This document shows, one piece after another, positions 1 to 12,100 of a stretch of DNA of 64,000 bases. The stretch spans positions 97,196,805 to 97,260,804 of the forward strand of contig OX104111.1 of assembly GCA_944474755.1 (NCBI GenBank). Reading direction: 5' to 3'. How positions within the stretch are numbered: the stretch's first letter is position 1; every line of letters starts with the position of its first letter. Source of the stretch: Limnoperna fortunei. Taxonomy: Eukaryota; Mollusca; Bivalvia; Mytilida; Modiolidae. Both the position numbers and the translations under genes were made by a program. The notes beneath the pieces are model-generated. The model was given only the letters and a program-made list of their open reading frames with translations. It made no database searches and was not told the DNA's origin.

Positions 1-3000
1 TATTCTGACAGACATTAGGGCCAGCAATAGATAGTTTTGCCAGTCCTATCAACTTATAGCAAAACCTACATTTTTGCAAGTTTTTATAATAAATATTAAT
101 TTACATAGGATAGATGACTAGACCATGCCTACCTCAGATGTTATTTCTACCTTGTAACCAGACTGGGAGAAGTGATACAAAGACTTCATTGAGACACTAG
201 GGAGAAGTCAGGGATACCACAAACATAATTAATTTCACAGTCGTGACAAAGCTTTTTAAAAAAATTTCCATTATATTTTGTATTATGTGTGATTTCTTTG
301 TATTTTTAAACTTTAACATGTGTGAATTAAGTATTTTTTCCTTATTATTCATGATAACCAACAACATCAAACATACCTTTACCATTATTCATTAAAAAGG
401 ACTGACCAGACATAGCAACTATTTTTTTTTTATCTAGCACTACAAAATTTTAGCCAATAAAAATAGAGAAATTAAAAAAAATGTGTTTAGATTATAAAGA
501 TATAAACATTATACATTAAGTTATTCTGTACATCGTAATATACTAGTACCTATCTGGGCAAAAATGTCAAAATAGTAAATACAATAACATTTTATTTAAT
601 CCAGAAATAATTCTTCTGTGCAGCACACTTACACTGAGTTGTGCTGAAACTTAAATGGTCGATAATCCATTTGAAACACGAAACATTTGAAAAAAAAAAG
701 AGTTAAATAAGCCAATTTCAATTTTATTTGTTTTACATCAAAATGTGTATTTAATCTAAAAAGAGAAGTATCAGTTCAATCACATACAAGTATTTTTTGT
801 GAACTATTCATGTGAAAAAATTGTACAACTTAGACATCGTTATATACCAATTTACTATAGACAAAACCCTAGCATTGAAAAAATGATAGGTTTGTTAAAG
901 TATTGCAATACTAGTTTACTTAACAATGTAGCTATTTTCATACACAAAATATCTAGTCTTCTATAAATTTGTATAGTTAATAATACGCAATATCTTTGTA
1001 AATATTAGTATATTAATTCAATATCAAGGATTGCCAGTTTTCCTACCGCAGGTTGGTAGTTTTCTCCGGGTACTCCGGCTTCCTCCCCCAATAAAAACTG
1101 GACGCCATGATATAGCTGGAAAATTGCTGAAAGTGGCGTTAAACACTATCAAACAAACAAACAATATAATTCAATATATGTATATATATCTACTTCAAAA
1201 TGACAGGTGCTAAAAAACTGTGCTAATCTGAATGTTAGCTATATTACAATTATTGAACATGTAATGATAGAGTTAAACTTCACTGACAATGTCTTGTCTA
1301 GCCATTTTATTGATTGTATATATGTTGTGTTTGCCTCTTGTAACAGTGTATTCTGTCATAGAGTGAATAAAATCTTGAAATCTTGGGCAACTTGATGGAG
1401 AGTTTCAAAAGCAAATTTATACGATCATACGAAAATAAAGGATTACACAGATAAAAAGTTACTTAGGTCTGTCAGGACTGATATATACCCAGGCTGCCCA
1501 AAAACCCTGCCAGACAATAGGTCCTGCAAAAAGGCTTCGTTTGATGGACCTCCTAAGCAAAACCACAGATAAGCTGCAACTCTGCTTTTAAAACTTGCAT
1601 CACGACAACAAGCTGTGTTAAAAGATTAAAAAAAAATATATCTCAAATCCAGAGAAACTTTACACGCGCGCACACAAATATCTAGACCAATAGGTAAAAT
1701 TGGCTATAAAAATATAGCTGTATTAAACAAGGTGTGTACTGGTGTGTAACCTGGTAATTATCATAACCAATATGTATTCATCTGACAGAAAATGAACAAC
1801 TCATCATTTTTGTATGTATTATATCGAATGATTAAGTTACTTTTAATACAGCAGCGTTTCCGTTAACGCAAATTTGTGCGTATTTTACGCATAAAAAACA
1901 TTTTTGACCCCCAAAAAATATCACCCAGAGGGTCATCATGACGCAGCAAATTATGTACCAAAAATTTTTAATACTCGTCTGATCCGGCAGCGTATGTTAT
2001 TTACCGTAGGCATACTTTTTGGAAAATGTAAAAGCTGGTATCCTTTGTGTTGCCGTATAAGGAAAACGATTATTTCAACGGTAACCAGTTCGTTATTCGG
2101 GGAGTCCTCAGACTTTATCTTCAACTCTGACAGTTTTGTATTCACGTGGATGATACGCTTCCTAACTTAAATTACATTTTATTTGATTAAGGCAACACTT
2201 AAATATACTATCCTTTTTGCATTCAGATATCTATTAAAGTTTCGACAGTTGTAGTTATTTTCAGCTGTTCAATACCTCTACCCTCTACACTACAGACCTT
2301 GTCTAGTTTTCTTAAAGAAACTAAACAGATAAAAATTAATAATCCTTCATCTTATCTTTGCTGTGTTTCCAGAGAAGTCACACTGAATAATTGCCTTCTT
2401 TTAAATTCTGTTTAGATACACATGTATGATACTATCAAATTCTTTTTTCATAAACAATTATTGAAATCAATTGTATTAGGATAGTGACATGAAACAAAAC
2501 ATTTTTTTCATACACCAGATATGCGTGTATTATTTCAGAGGAATAAATAATTCATGCAGAAATTCTATAACAATCTCTCTAAATGTAATTTTAGGCTGTG
2601 GTATATATTGTTTACTCTTGTTTGCAACATTGTTCGATACAAGTTTTTTATCATCAAAACTGAATAATAAATATGACCCTTGAAAATTGAATTTGACTCC
2701 CTTACTAGTAACTCAGCTGCAGAGGGTCATCATGACCCCCAGATTTGAAAAGTTTCAAAAACACTGTACAGTCACAGTAAGTAATTATTACATACATACA
2801 TCTGTGTTTGTATACCTGCAGTAAACAGGGGAGGCAAAAAGGATGAGTGTTATGCCATGAAAAATTGTTATACAAACTCAAATATTGGATGCATTAAATT
2901 TGATGTTTTTATGTAACTTACAACTTATAACATACCAAATGAGCTTAAGAAGTACTCTGTCAGCTCACTTGATTTTGGCCACCATATATGACATCTAATG

Positions 3001-3145
3001 CATTATTTTTACCTTATAGTTATTTAACTCAATAGAAAATACAAGGTTTAAATTTAATAAATGTACATTTGTATATTACTGCTATCAATTTTAAATTCCT
3101 TGCAGCTACTTAAAATATGTAATACTTAATTACATGAAAACATAC
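1..3145 (-). other. CAPZA intron 3 (left part of window), no further exon seen
   Basis: AT-rich non-coding DNA downstream of the third CAPZA exon. I looked on the minus strand for the next family exon and did not find it. The stretch contains a SINE-like tail (1031-1163) and two short stretches sharing 'agggtcatcatgac' (about 1930 and 2715). Nothing else is supported. Confidence 0.5.
1031..1163 (+). repeat. SINE-like element, 3' part
   Basis: The stretch reads ccgggtactccggcttcctc, then aataaaaactggacgccatgatatagctg, then gaaagtggcgttaaacac, and ends in a short (caaa)n tail. I recognise this as a widespread bivalve SINE-like 3' module. A related copy in reverse orientation lies at about 34710-34830 and a diverged one at about 23640-23775. 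Confidence 0.75.
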
Positions 3146-6100
3146 CCTGAAGCACCCTCTTTCAATAAGTTGTCATCATTTAGCAATATTCTTACATCTG
3201 AAATAGAACATAGTTTTACATGTATTATCATTTAAATATCAGATCATAGTTATGTATCAAGGAAATATTTTCTTTCCTTTTTTTAGGCAAAAGCAAAAAT
3301 TATTAAAATAAATTTACATGTAAATGAATACATGTATGTATCATATTCTCAAATAAAAAGCATTTCTGCACCAAGATACAGTTGTGGAAACTTTAGATTT
3401 CACAGTCATTTTGGTTTACCAAGATATAAGTAAATTTAATATCATGTTACTATTTTCTACGAGGACAAATGCCTAAACTAATGTATTCCTATTATTTAAT
3501 AAATCTTATTTATTTTATTTCTTAAGAACTTACCATTAAAAACTTCATTAAATTCACCAGGGGGAGCATGAAGAATGAAATCAGAAGCAATATTAACCTA
3601 AAAAAAAACAATTTATCATTAAAAATCATCCAACAATAATTTTGACTGGGTATGTTTTCTTGTTTTTTTTCATACTAGTATACACAGTAATAAAAATGTA
3701 AGAACCTCCTTAAATTTAAAAAACTTTTTCCTTTCATTGAATTAATGTTGAATGAACACCACATTAGCTACAATAATGAAATTCCTTTTTTTTATACTTT
3801 TTAATGTCTTTGAAGTTTAACTGATATTTCTTATTCTTTACAAAGCTGTAGTTTTTCACTTTATTCCTAATCATGACATTGTTGTCAAAATTTGAATTCT
3901 GGAAGTGAATAATTTCTTAATCTATTTGGTAACAAGTGTGGACACAGAAAAACGTCTCGCCTGTATTCCGCATCAGTAACGAAAATAAATTTTGTCATAA
4001 GCATTACGTAAATAGCATTTAATATCAGCAGCGGCCTGTATACAAAATATTGTCACCATACCCTGCATAGTTACAGGGGAACCGCCGGAACCCAAAAACT
4101 TTAACGTAGTTGCTGTACCGTGAAATTGAGGTCAAGGTCAGGTGGAACCTACCAGACAGTCATGTACTATTCATCAGCAACCTATATACCAAATATTGTC
4201 ATCCTACCATGCGTAGTTACAGAGGAACTATCGTAACCCAAAAACTTTAACGTAGTCGCTGGACCGTGAAATTGAGGTCAAGGTCAGGTGACACCTACCA
4301 GACAGTCATTTACTAGTCATCAGCAACCTATACACCAAATATTGTCATCCTACCATGTGTAGTTACAGAGGAACTGTCGTAACCCAAAAACTTTAATGTA
4401 GTCGCTGGACCGTGAAATTGAGGTCAAGGTCAGGTGACACCTACCAGACAGTCATGTACTAGTCATCAGCAACCTATACACCAAATATTGTCATCCTACC
4501 ATGCGTAGTTACAGAGGAACTGTCGTAACCCAAAAACTTTAACGTAGTCGCTGGACCGTGAAATTGAGGTCAAGGTCAGGTGACACCTACCAGACAGTCA
4601 TGTACTAGTCATCAGCAACCTATACACCAAATATTGTCATCCTACCATGCGTAGTTACAGAGGAACTGTCGTAACCCAAAAACTTTAACGTAGTCGCTGG
4701 ACCGTGAAATTGAGGTCAAGGTCAAGTGACACCTACCAGACAGTCATGTACTAGTCATCAGCAACCTATACACCAAATATTGTCATCCTACCATGCGTAG
4801 TTACAGAGGAACTGTCGTAACCCAAAAACTTTAACGTAGTCGCTGGACCGTGAAATTGAGGTCAAGGTCAGGTGACACCTACCAGACAGTCATGTACTAG
4901 TCATCAGCAACCTATACACCAAATATTGTCATCCTACCATGCGTAGTTACAGAGGAACTGTCGTAACCCTAAAACTTTAACGTAGTCGCTGGACCGTGAA
5001 ATTGAGGTCAAGGTCAGGTGACACCTACCAGACAGTCATGTACTAGTCATCAGCAACCTATACACCAAATATTGTCATCCTACCATGCGTAGTTACAGAG
5101 GAACTGTCGTAACCCAAAAACTTTAACGTAGTCACTGGACCGTGAAATTGAGGTCAAGGTCAGGTGACAGGTGACTGACTGGCAAGTACTCATCATAAGC
5201 TACCTCTGGACCAAATTTGATGGACCTAGGGCTTGGGCTTACAAAGATATGAAGCAAGATGTCAAGTGTTTACGCCGCCGCCGCCGCCGCCGGATTCCCA
5301 TACATATGTCTCGCCTCCAGCGACTTTCGTCGCAGGCGAGACAAAAACAGAGATCCCCCTGGAATTTGCTCATGCAGGGCTCACCACACTGGGCGAAGTG
5401 GGCGACAAAGTCGCCCTACTAGTACCTGAAGTCGCCCTAAGGCGCCTCAAAAGCGAAGTCGAAGTCGCCCTGTCATTTCCCTCAAGTCGCCCGATGGTTC
5501 ACATAAGATACTTGTTAATCTGGTCCAAATACTTCACCCGGACTAACAATTTATCAGTTAATGTGTAATTCCAATAAAACACGGCAAACAATATGCGTAT
5601 TTAACATATTTTCAAACGATTTACGTCTCTCAAATGTATTACGCGGAATACAAGTCAAATCGCCCCACGGTAAAATCGCCCCCGTCAAAAACGCCCCCAC
5701 TTTTTGCAAAATCGCCCCCACTGTAAAATCGCCCCCTGTAAAAACGCCCCCACCTAAAGTCAAATCGCCCCACTTGACAAAATCGCCCCCACCAAAAACG
5801 CCCCCACTTTAAGCAAAATCGCCCCCACTGTAAAATCTCTCAGTGTAAAAACGCCCCCACATTTAGCAAAATCGCGCCACTGACAGAAACCGCTAATTAG
5901 TGCGTGCATAATTTCTTTTCTTCTTTGTTATGATCTCAGTTAAGATAAGCTGCAGAAACGTTGTCTTTTGTTTGTTTGTTATGTATGTTTTAAGTTTTTT
6001 ATCGTTCTTCTTATATTAGGAAAAGAAGATGATACGACAACAACAATTTCGTTTTTTATTTTTTATTTTAGCAGATAACAAGATAACAATACATTAAACA

Positions 6101-9100
6101 ATACATGATGCACTATTGTTTTTATAAGATGCACTTTAAAACATGAGCTAAATTAAACAATACATTATGCACTATTGGTTTTTAAAATGCACTAGTTAAC
6201 ATGAGCTAGGTAGATACATATTACAATAACAATGTTAATTGTATAGTCTATTCTTGACTTGGTCCGTTGATGGCACTGCACAGCTGTAGCAACCTGTTGG
6301 TGCTGATTTCTTTGGCGTTATACTGGTCCCAAAGTGCAAATATCTGGGCCTGGGTAGTGCGGGCACGTTTTCTCTGCAACCGAGACAGCTTGCCTTCAGA
6401 TACCAGCTTCCGTTGTAGAGGGATAAGACTGGCTTCTGTGTAGAGTCGCTGAATCAAGGTGTACATGGGTGGTGCCTGGTCATAGTTCTTCTTGTTCAAT
6501 CTTCGATGCCAGCCCTCAACATCGTTGTTTGTGCGTGTTGGCTGACCGAAGACTGTCCATGAGGAAACCTTGTAAACTTTGCTATGCAACCATGTCTTCG
6601 CAACGTAGTTGACGAGCTTCAGAAGTGACGGGTCCTTGATGTCTGCGGTTAGCTTTTCAAATGCTGGTCTGATGTGTGGCTCTGGAAGGTAAGCTAGTGA
6701 CATCAGCTTTTTGCAGAACTTGAATACCCCGTCACGTTTAAAGTAGGCAAACTGTAATAAAAAGAAGGAAAATTCATATAATTTGCTATATATATATATA
6801 TATATATGACGACTGTGTGTATATGTACTGTTACTGAAATATTTATATTTAAATAAGGACATATTGGTTGAAATTGTTCTTTTTTTTTATTTTAATCAAT
6901 TGTATTTATGATATTTCAAATATTAAGTTGTTCTTATCTGTAATAGTTAATTATTTTATAATACTTACGGCAAGTCCATATTTCTGAATACGACGCCAGA
7001 CAGCTTGGGTGAAATGGAAGTTGCAACCCCGTATAGTAACACCTGGAATAGCACGTTGAACACCTTTCCAAATACCCTTTTCAAAGTCTGCAACAACTGT
7101 TTGTACCGCTGGACGACGGGGCATACACTCCACCACACTGTCTAGTACCTGAAATTAAAAGGAGATCATGATTAAAACAAATTAAAAAAATTATTTGGAA
7201 ATTGGTACTTAAAATGAGATCAAGATGTAAATAAAAAATTATTTTTGGAATTTGGTAACGTTATCATATTAAAATTTCAATAGTAAAATGAAAGAACTTA
7301 CAGCACGATAATCTACTGCATGTTTTCTTGACATCAAACAGAACACCAAAGGAACTTGCTTAGTACCGTCACCGCAACTTAGGAACGCATGGATTGAAAA
7401 CATCTGAACAAAAGGTTGGCGTACGATCTTAAAGGTTCCATCCATATACCAAGTCTTAGTAGCTGTCAGTATCTTTAATTGGTCAGTAGTATGGAACACC
7501 AGATGGCGATAGCTGTCGACGTGGATGTCTTTCACCAAAAATTCCTCTGGTATAAAGTTGTAAGCCAACTAAAAGTAAAATTCAATATAATATAATAAGT
7601 AAAAAGGTAAAATACAATACAATAAAATGAATAATAAAGTAAAACGCATTATAATCTATATATATATATATTTTAATTTCTTATACATACTCAATAGCTG
7701 ATTGAACAACTTTGGAATTTCAGCTTCGCGGTTTATTATCGTCATATTTTAATCTTTATCAATTCTTTATGAAGATTTTTAACATACCTCAAACTCCAAA
7801 TTGGTTGGTTCTTCTGGTCTTAGCTGCTGTCGTACACGATTTGCAGTCCGAATAAGATAACCCTGGTTTGGACGACTGCCTTGTGGGAGCTCTGGATCAG
7901 CATGCTGCAACATGGCTGTCTCTACGATGTCAGCTGCTGAACGATGAATGTTGGATACGGCTTCGGTTTTTACCTAAACAAATAGTTTTTATTACATAAA
8001 TAAAAGGAGACATGAACGGATGAAAACATTGAAATGTTATTTGACATTCAAATTATCAGCTGAAATATTGCTTGCTGGACGTAATGCAAAAAACCACCAA
8101 ATAAAATATAATATAAATAGATATATAATTTGTATTCATAACATTACCACCTAATAGCATATAGCTAAAATATTGCTTGCTGGACGTTAATCAAATCTAT
8201 AAAAAACGAACCTGCATCTTTATTCTAACTGCCTCCAGAGTACCAGGTTGTGCTGTATGGATGTGGCCCTTGCCAAGAATGAAGGTGTCACCAGTCTGTT
8301 TAACCACTGCTGTGCATTTCACAGTCTTATTTCGGACTGTACATTGCATCTATCTCTATGTTTCGGACGCTGTCATCGGCAATGGAACTGCAATATAAAA
8401 AGATCGGAATTAATAGTTTAATAATGTTAAGGACTACATTGGTATAATCATGCACATAGATTTATTAATTATAAATATAGCTGAAATATTCCTTGATAGA
8501 CGTTGAGCGTTAAGCAATTTTGTAATGTTATTATGTATATTACATATTTATTATATTTAAGCAATTTATATTCCATGTTTCGGACGCTGTCATCGGCAAT
8601 TGAACTGCAATATCAAAAGATCGGAATTAATAGTTTAATTATGTTAAGGACTACATTGGTTAAAACACCATTCAAACAAACAAAACAAAAAATAAAATAA
8701 GTGGTGCACATGTCATGTAAATAAGCAAAAATATACTTACTCTTCACGATGTACACTTGGTTGCACATAAGAGACACTGACGTTGAAAGAGCTGACGTTC
8801 ACATCGGGTGAGCCACAATCTGAATGATCAGAAACTAATGGTTGCCTGTCTGCTGACTGGTCAGGCTGCTCTGTTGACTGATTCATGGTGACAATATCAG
8901 GCTGAGAACAGTTTTGGTCCAGATATGGTAGTGATAGTCTGGTACTTTCTGAAGAAGGTTTGGGTGTGCAATTTGTACAAAACCAAGTAAAGGTCTCGTC
9001 ACCTTTTACTATCCGTCTATACATGTCTCTGTCAATGCCTGTACCACATTTGCGGTGCTGCCATTTCTCACAATCGTCGCATTGAACAGCCTCTTGTCTT

Positions 9101-12100
9101 GGTCGGACGGTCTCGGAACACTCTATACAATAACTAGCCATTGTGTATAATGAGAGTTCAGGAAGGAACATATTATATATCATCGTTTTCAGCTTGGACA
9201 AGCTTATGGCTTGTTTGCTTACAATAACAAACTTTACTCAAATGCCTTTATCGGAATTTTTAACCATAATTAACTATTAATTTGTAAGGTTGTATACATT
9301 TTGATGTGTTGATTAAGATTAACAAATCTTTGATTATTTAATCGTAATTACAAAAGAATCATTAATGATAGAGTTCATAAAGGTTATTATCATAATTGTA
9401 TAATTATTAAAGCAAAATAACGACATAATCGATCATTATTAACAAAACATAATATAGTACTTTTGGTAAGTGGGGCGATTTTGCTTAAAGTGGGGGCGTT
9501 TTTGGTGGGGGCGATTTTGTCAAGTGGGGCGATTTTGCTTCAGGTGGGGGCGTTTTTACAGGGGGCGATTTTACAGTGGGGGCGATTTTGCAAAAAGTGG
9601 GGGCGTTTTTGACGGGGGCGATTTTACCGTGGGGCGATTTGACCAGCTACCATTACGCGCCATTTGTTTATTTACCGGATGTGACTAACTACCGGAAGTC
9701 AACAACGAAGAAAGTAATGTACAACGGCCCATAATGAAAAATCGTATTTTTTTTTATGAACAAACACTTTTAATTGGTGTCAAACTTTAGTTCCTTCAAA
9801 GAGTATTGTACTTTAACAATTTTCTTTGATAAGTATATGAGCTCCACATGAAAGAATACAGATATATTGTAATTATTGACATCATGATAAGTTCTGTAGA
9901 TGGGTGTCCCATGAAGCAATTTGGATCAGCACAACTTTATCCAAGTGGAAGTGTGCTGAACCAAAGATTTATTTCTGGGTTTAATGTAATGTTATTATAT
10001 CTATCTTCTTTGGAAATTTGATGAGATAAACATGGCATGTTCTTAACAAACTATAAGGGATATTATGATACAAGAACTCATGAATGAAGTTTATGACTAC
10101 ACATATACAAATATTTGTGTTGATCTATTTTTATTTGTGAATACCTTGTATGGCTACAAGAACTGAAGTAGATAGAAAAATAGTCCCTATATCTGGTGTT
10201 TTTTTCATTGATTAATGATAAAGGTTATGTACTGTTTGATAGTGCATACCATGAATAATAATGAAAAAGAAAAAAAAACTGAATTAATGTGTGTTATGGT
10301 TTTAAAACACAAGAGAAATAATCCTGGAAATTGCCGTAAATAATGAAATATATACCGTGAAATTTATTATTTGTACGATTGCCCTGACTTCTCCCTATTG
10401 TCTCCTGAAGTCTCCCTATCAGGGCCTGACTTCTCCCTGTTTGGCTGCCAGGGAGAAGTCACTTCTCCCTACTTTTTTAGAGTGTGGGGACCCCTGCTCA
10501 TGATGGGTCTATGACCCACCATGAGCAAATGGAAGGGGCCATCAGGCCGGGGTCCAGGGGCGAAGCCCTGGTAGGGGGTAATGGGGGTGAAGCCCCACGT
10601 CAAAAAATGGATTTTAAGGTTTTAAATGCCCTATAACCCCCTTAAAAATGACCTTAAAATATTTATTTTTCTTCCTTGAAAGTAGTCTGGAATATAACAA
10701 ATTTAAAGGTAATTATTTAAAACACCGATATTAAAGTCTCTCTACAAGAAGAATTTGAAAAATAATTCATTTATTTTTATCAACTTTTTTCAACATCTCT
10801 AAATCATAAACCAGCTCCAATATCTTGACACAATTTGCAGAACACTTTATTTTGCAGTGGGTAGTACATCAACCATCCGAATGATGTTAAATCGCTCCTG
10901 AAATTTACGATTATTTTCGTTTCCAGGTTTATCATCTGCCTCAGGAGTATCTTGTTGTGTTTGGCCAATAGCCGACCGGAGATCCTCGGACAACTGTCCC
11001 GGAAAAAATGTAATTTTACGTTGGTCTTCAGAAACTTGTTAAAGTTTTTTCTTTGGAGGCGTTGTTTACATTAACGGAATGTCTCGGAAATAAACATTTA
11101 TTTAACTACGATAACACCCGAGAAAGATATTTAGCAGATATATACCTCCACGTAGGAGAGTGGCAGAAAATGCTAAAATAATTTTCAACGATCCCGGCCA
11201 CCAGCGCTTGATACGTAAAATGAATGGACGACAGTTCTTTTAACTGCGCCGAATTGGCCCCCAAGATGAATTTAAACGCGCCATTTCCGTTTTTAACAGA
11301 CTATGGCGCAATGGCGCGGCCCAAAGTGATCTCTGTAAAAATGTTCATAGGGATCAAGTTTTTCTGGATTTATTGCATTAGCTGGGATCAAATTTTGACT
11401 GATATGATTCTACAATTCTATACTCCACATCTCAATTTTGTCAACAATGCCATGATTTCCAAAAAAGTGTTAAAATTATTTAATAAGCCATTGTAGAAAT
11501 GTCAGCTGAATGGTGGAGAAAGGAAAAAAATATAAATACCAAGAGTGTTTTTTCTCCATTACGAGTAATGGGACCTCTTTTTAGCTTTGTCATTAAAAAG
11601 AAAAAAAAGGAACTACATTATTGTAGCTAACACCACATGTCTTTAGTTTCACAGCCTTCTTCAAATATAATTCATTTTAACCAACCAACTGATGTTAACT
11701 GCCAGCAGTATAAATTCCGCTTTATTCAGGAAAAGAAACAGGTAATACAAAAATTTAACTCGTAGGACAGACCATTTGTGTATTTGTACATGTACTTATG
11801 ATGGATGTTTCAAATTTAAAATCAGGACAAAAGAAAATATCAATACAATGAATTTTTTAGCGCTCGCCACTTTTGTCATTGACGAAATCATTTGAAAATT
11901 GACGATAGATTCCTAAATCAATTTCGTCACCTGATTTCAAACAAGTACTAAATATTTTCGTTACAAATTCATTCTACAAGTGTAAAACAACATATTTATG
12001 ACCCCAAAGTTTTAAAAAGCAGGTGCCAATCGATTTTTTTTTTACAGATAATCCGATTAACATGATTAAGTGGTGCTCCTGGTCAAAATACGCCAAAAAA

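Larger units (their letters stand above)
3954..5342 (+). mobile_element. TIR-bounded non-autonomous element with a 146-bp satellite core
   Basis: A left end reading gtctcgcctg (3954-3963) is matched in inverse by caggcgagac (5333-5342). Between them lie eight tandem 146-bp units (4029-about 5173), a GCC trinucleotide tract (about 5275-5291) and a terminal hairpin (5308-5342). This layout (short inverted ends, tandem core, simple repeat, terminal stem-loop) resembles Helentron-associated and 'pearl'-type elements of bivalves. It sits in CAPZA intron 1. No open frame of its own is convincing. The class assignment is inference; the structure is seen directly. Confidence 0.65.
5646..9651 (-). mobile_element. 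Mutator-like (MULE) DNA transposon with PHD and FLYWCH modules
   Basis: The 4-kb element lies in CAPZA intron 1. Its ends are 172-bp inverted repeats (5654-5825 and 9472-9643) differing at about three positions, each built of alternating aaatcgcccc(c) and aaaacgcccccac modules. The 8-bp sequence attacgcg occurs on both sides (5638-5645 and 9652-9659), each 8 bp outside the conserved inverted repeat, and is the candidate target site duplication; MULEs typically make 8-11 bp duplications. Inside, on the minus strand, are a PHD finger exon (9141-8741), a disrupted FLYWCH exon region (8604-8212) and a spliced MULE transposase core (7973-6248). The near-identity of the ends suggests recent movement, but the FLYWCH damage suggests this copy no longer makes a full protein. 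Confidence 0.9.

Noticed and set aside
1850..2750. A transposon bounded by 'cagcgtttccgttaacg' and the shared 'agggtcatcatgac'
   Set aside because: The two shared motifs are direct, not inverted, and no matching right end was found.
1..3145. A fourth CAPZA exon inside the window
   Set aside because: Searched by eye on the minus strand for the expected HAFAQYN/FTPVKIEG coding pattern; nothing matched.
5171..5568. Arg- and Pro-rich overlapping frames
   Set aside because: They arise from the GCC trinucleotide tract and hairpin at the end of the satellite element.
9470..9688. Gly/Arg/Phe-rich frame
   Set aside because: It is a translation of the MULE right inverted repeat.
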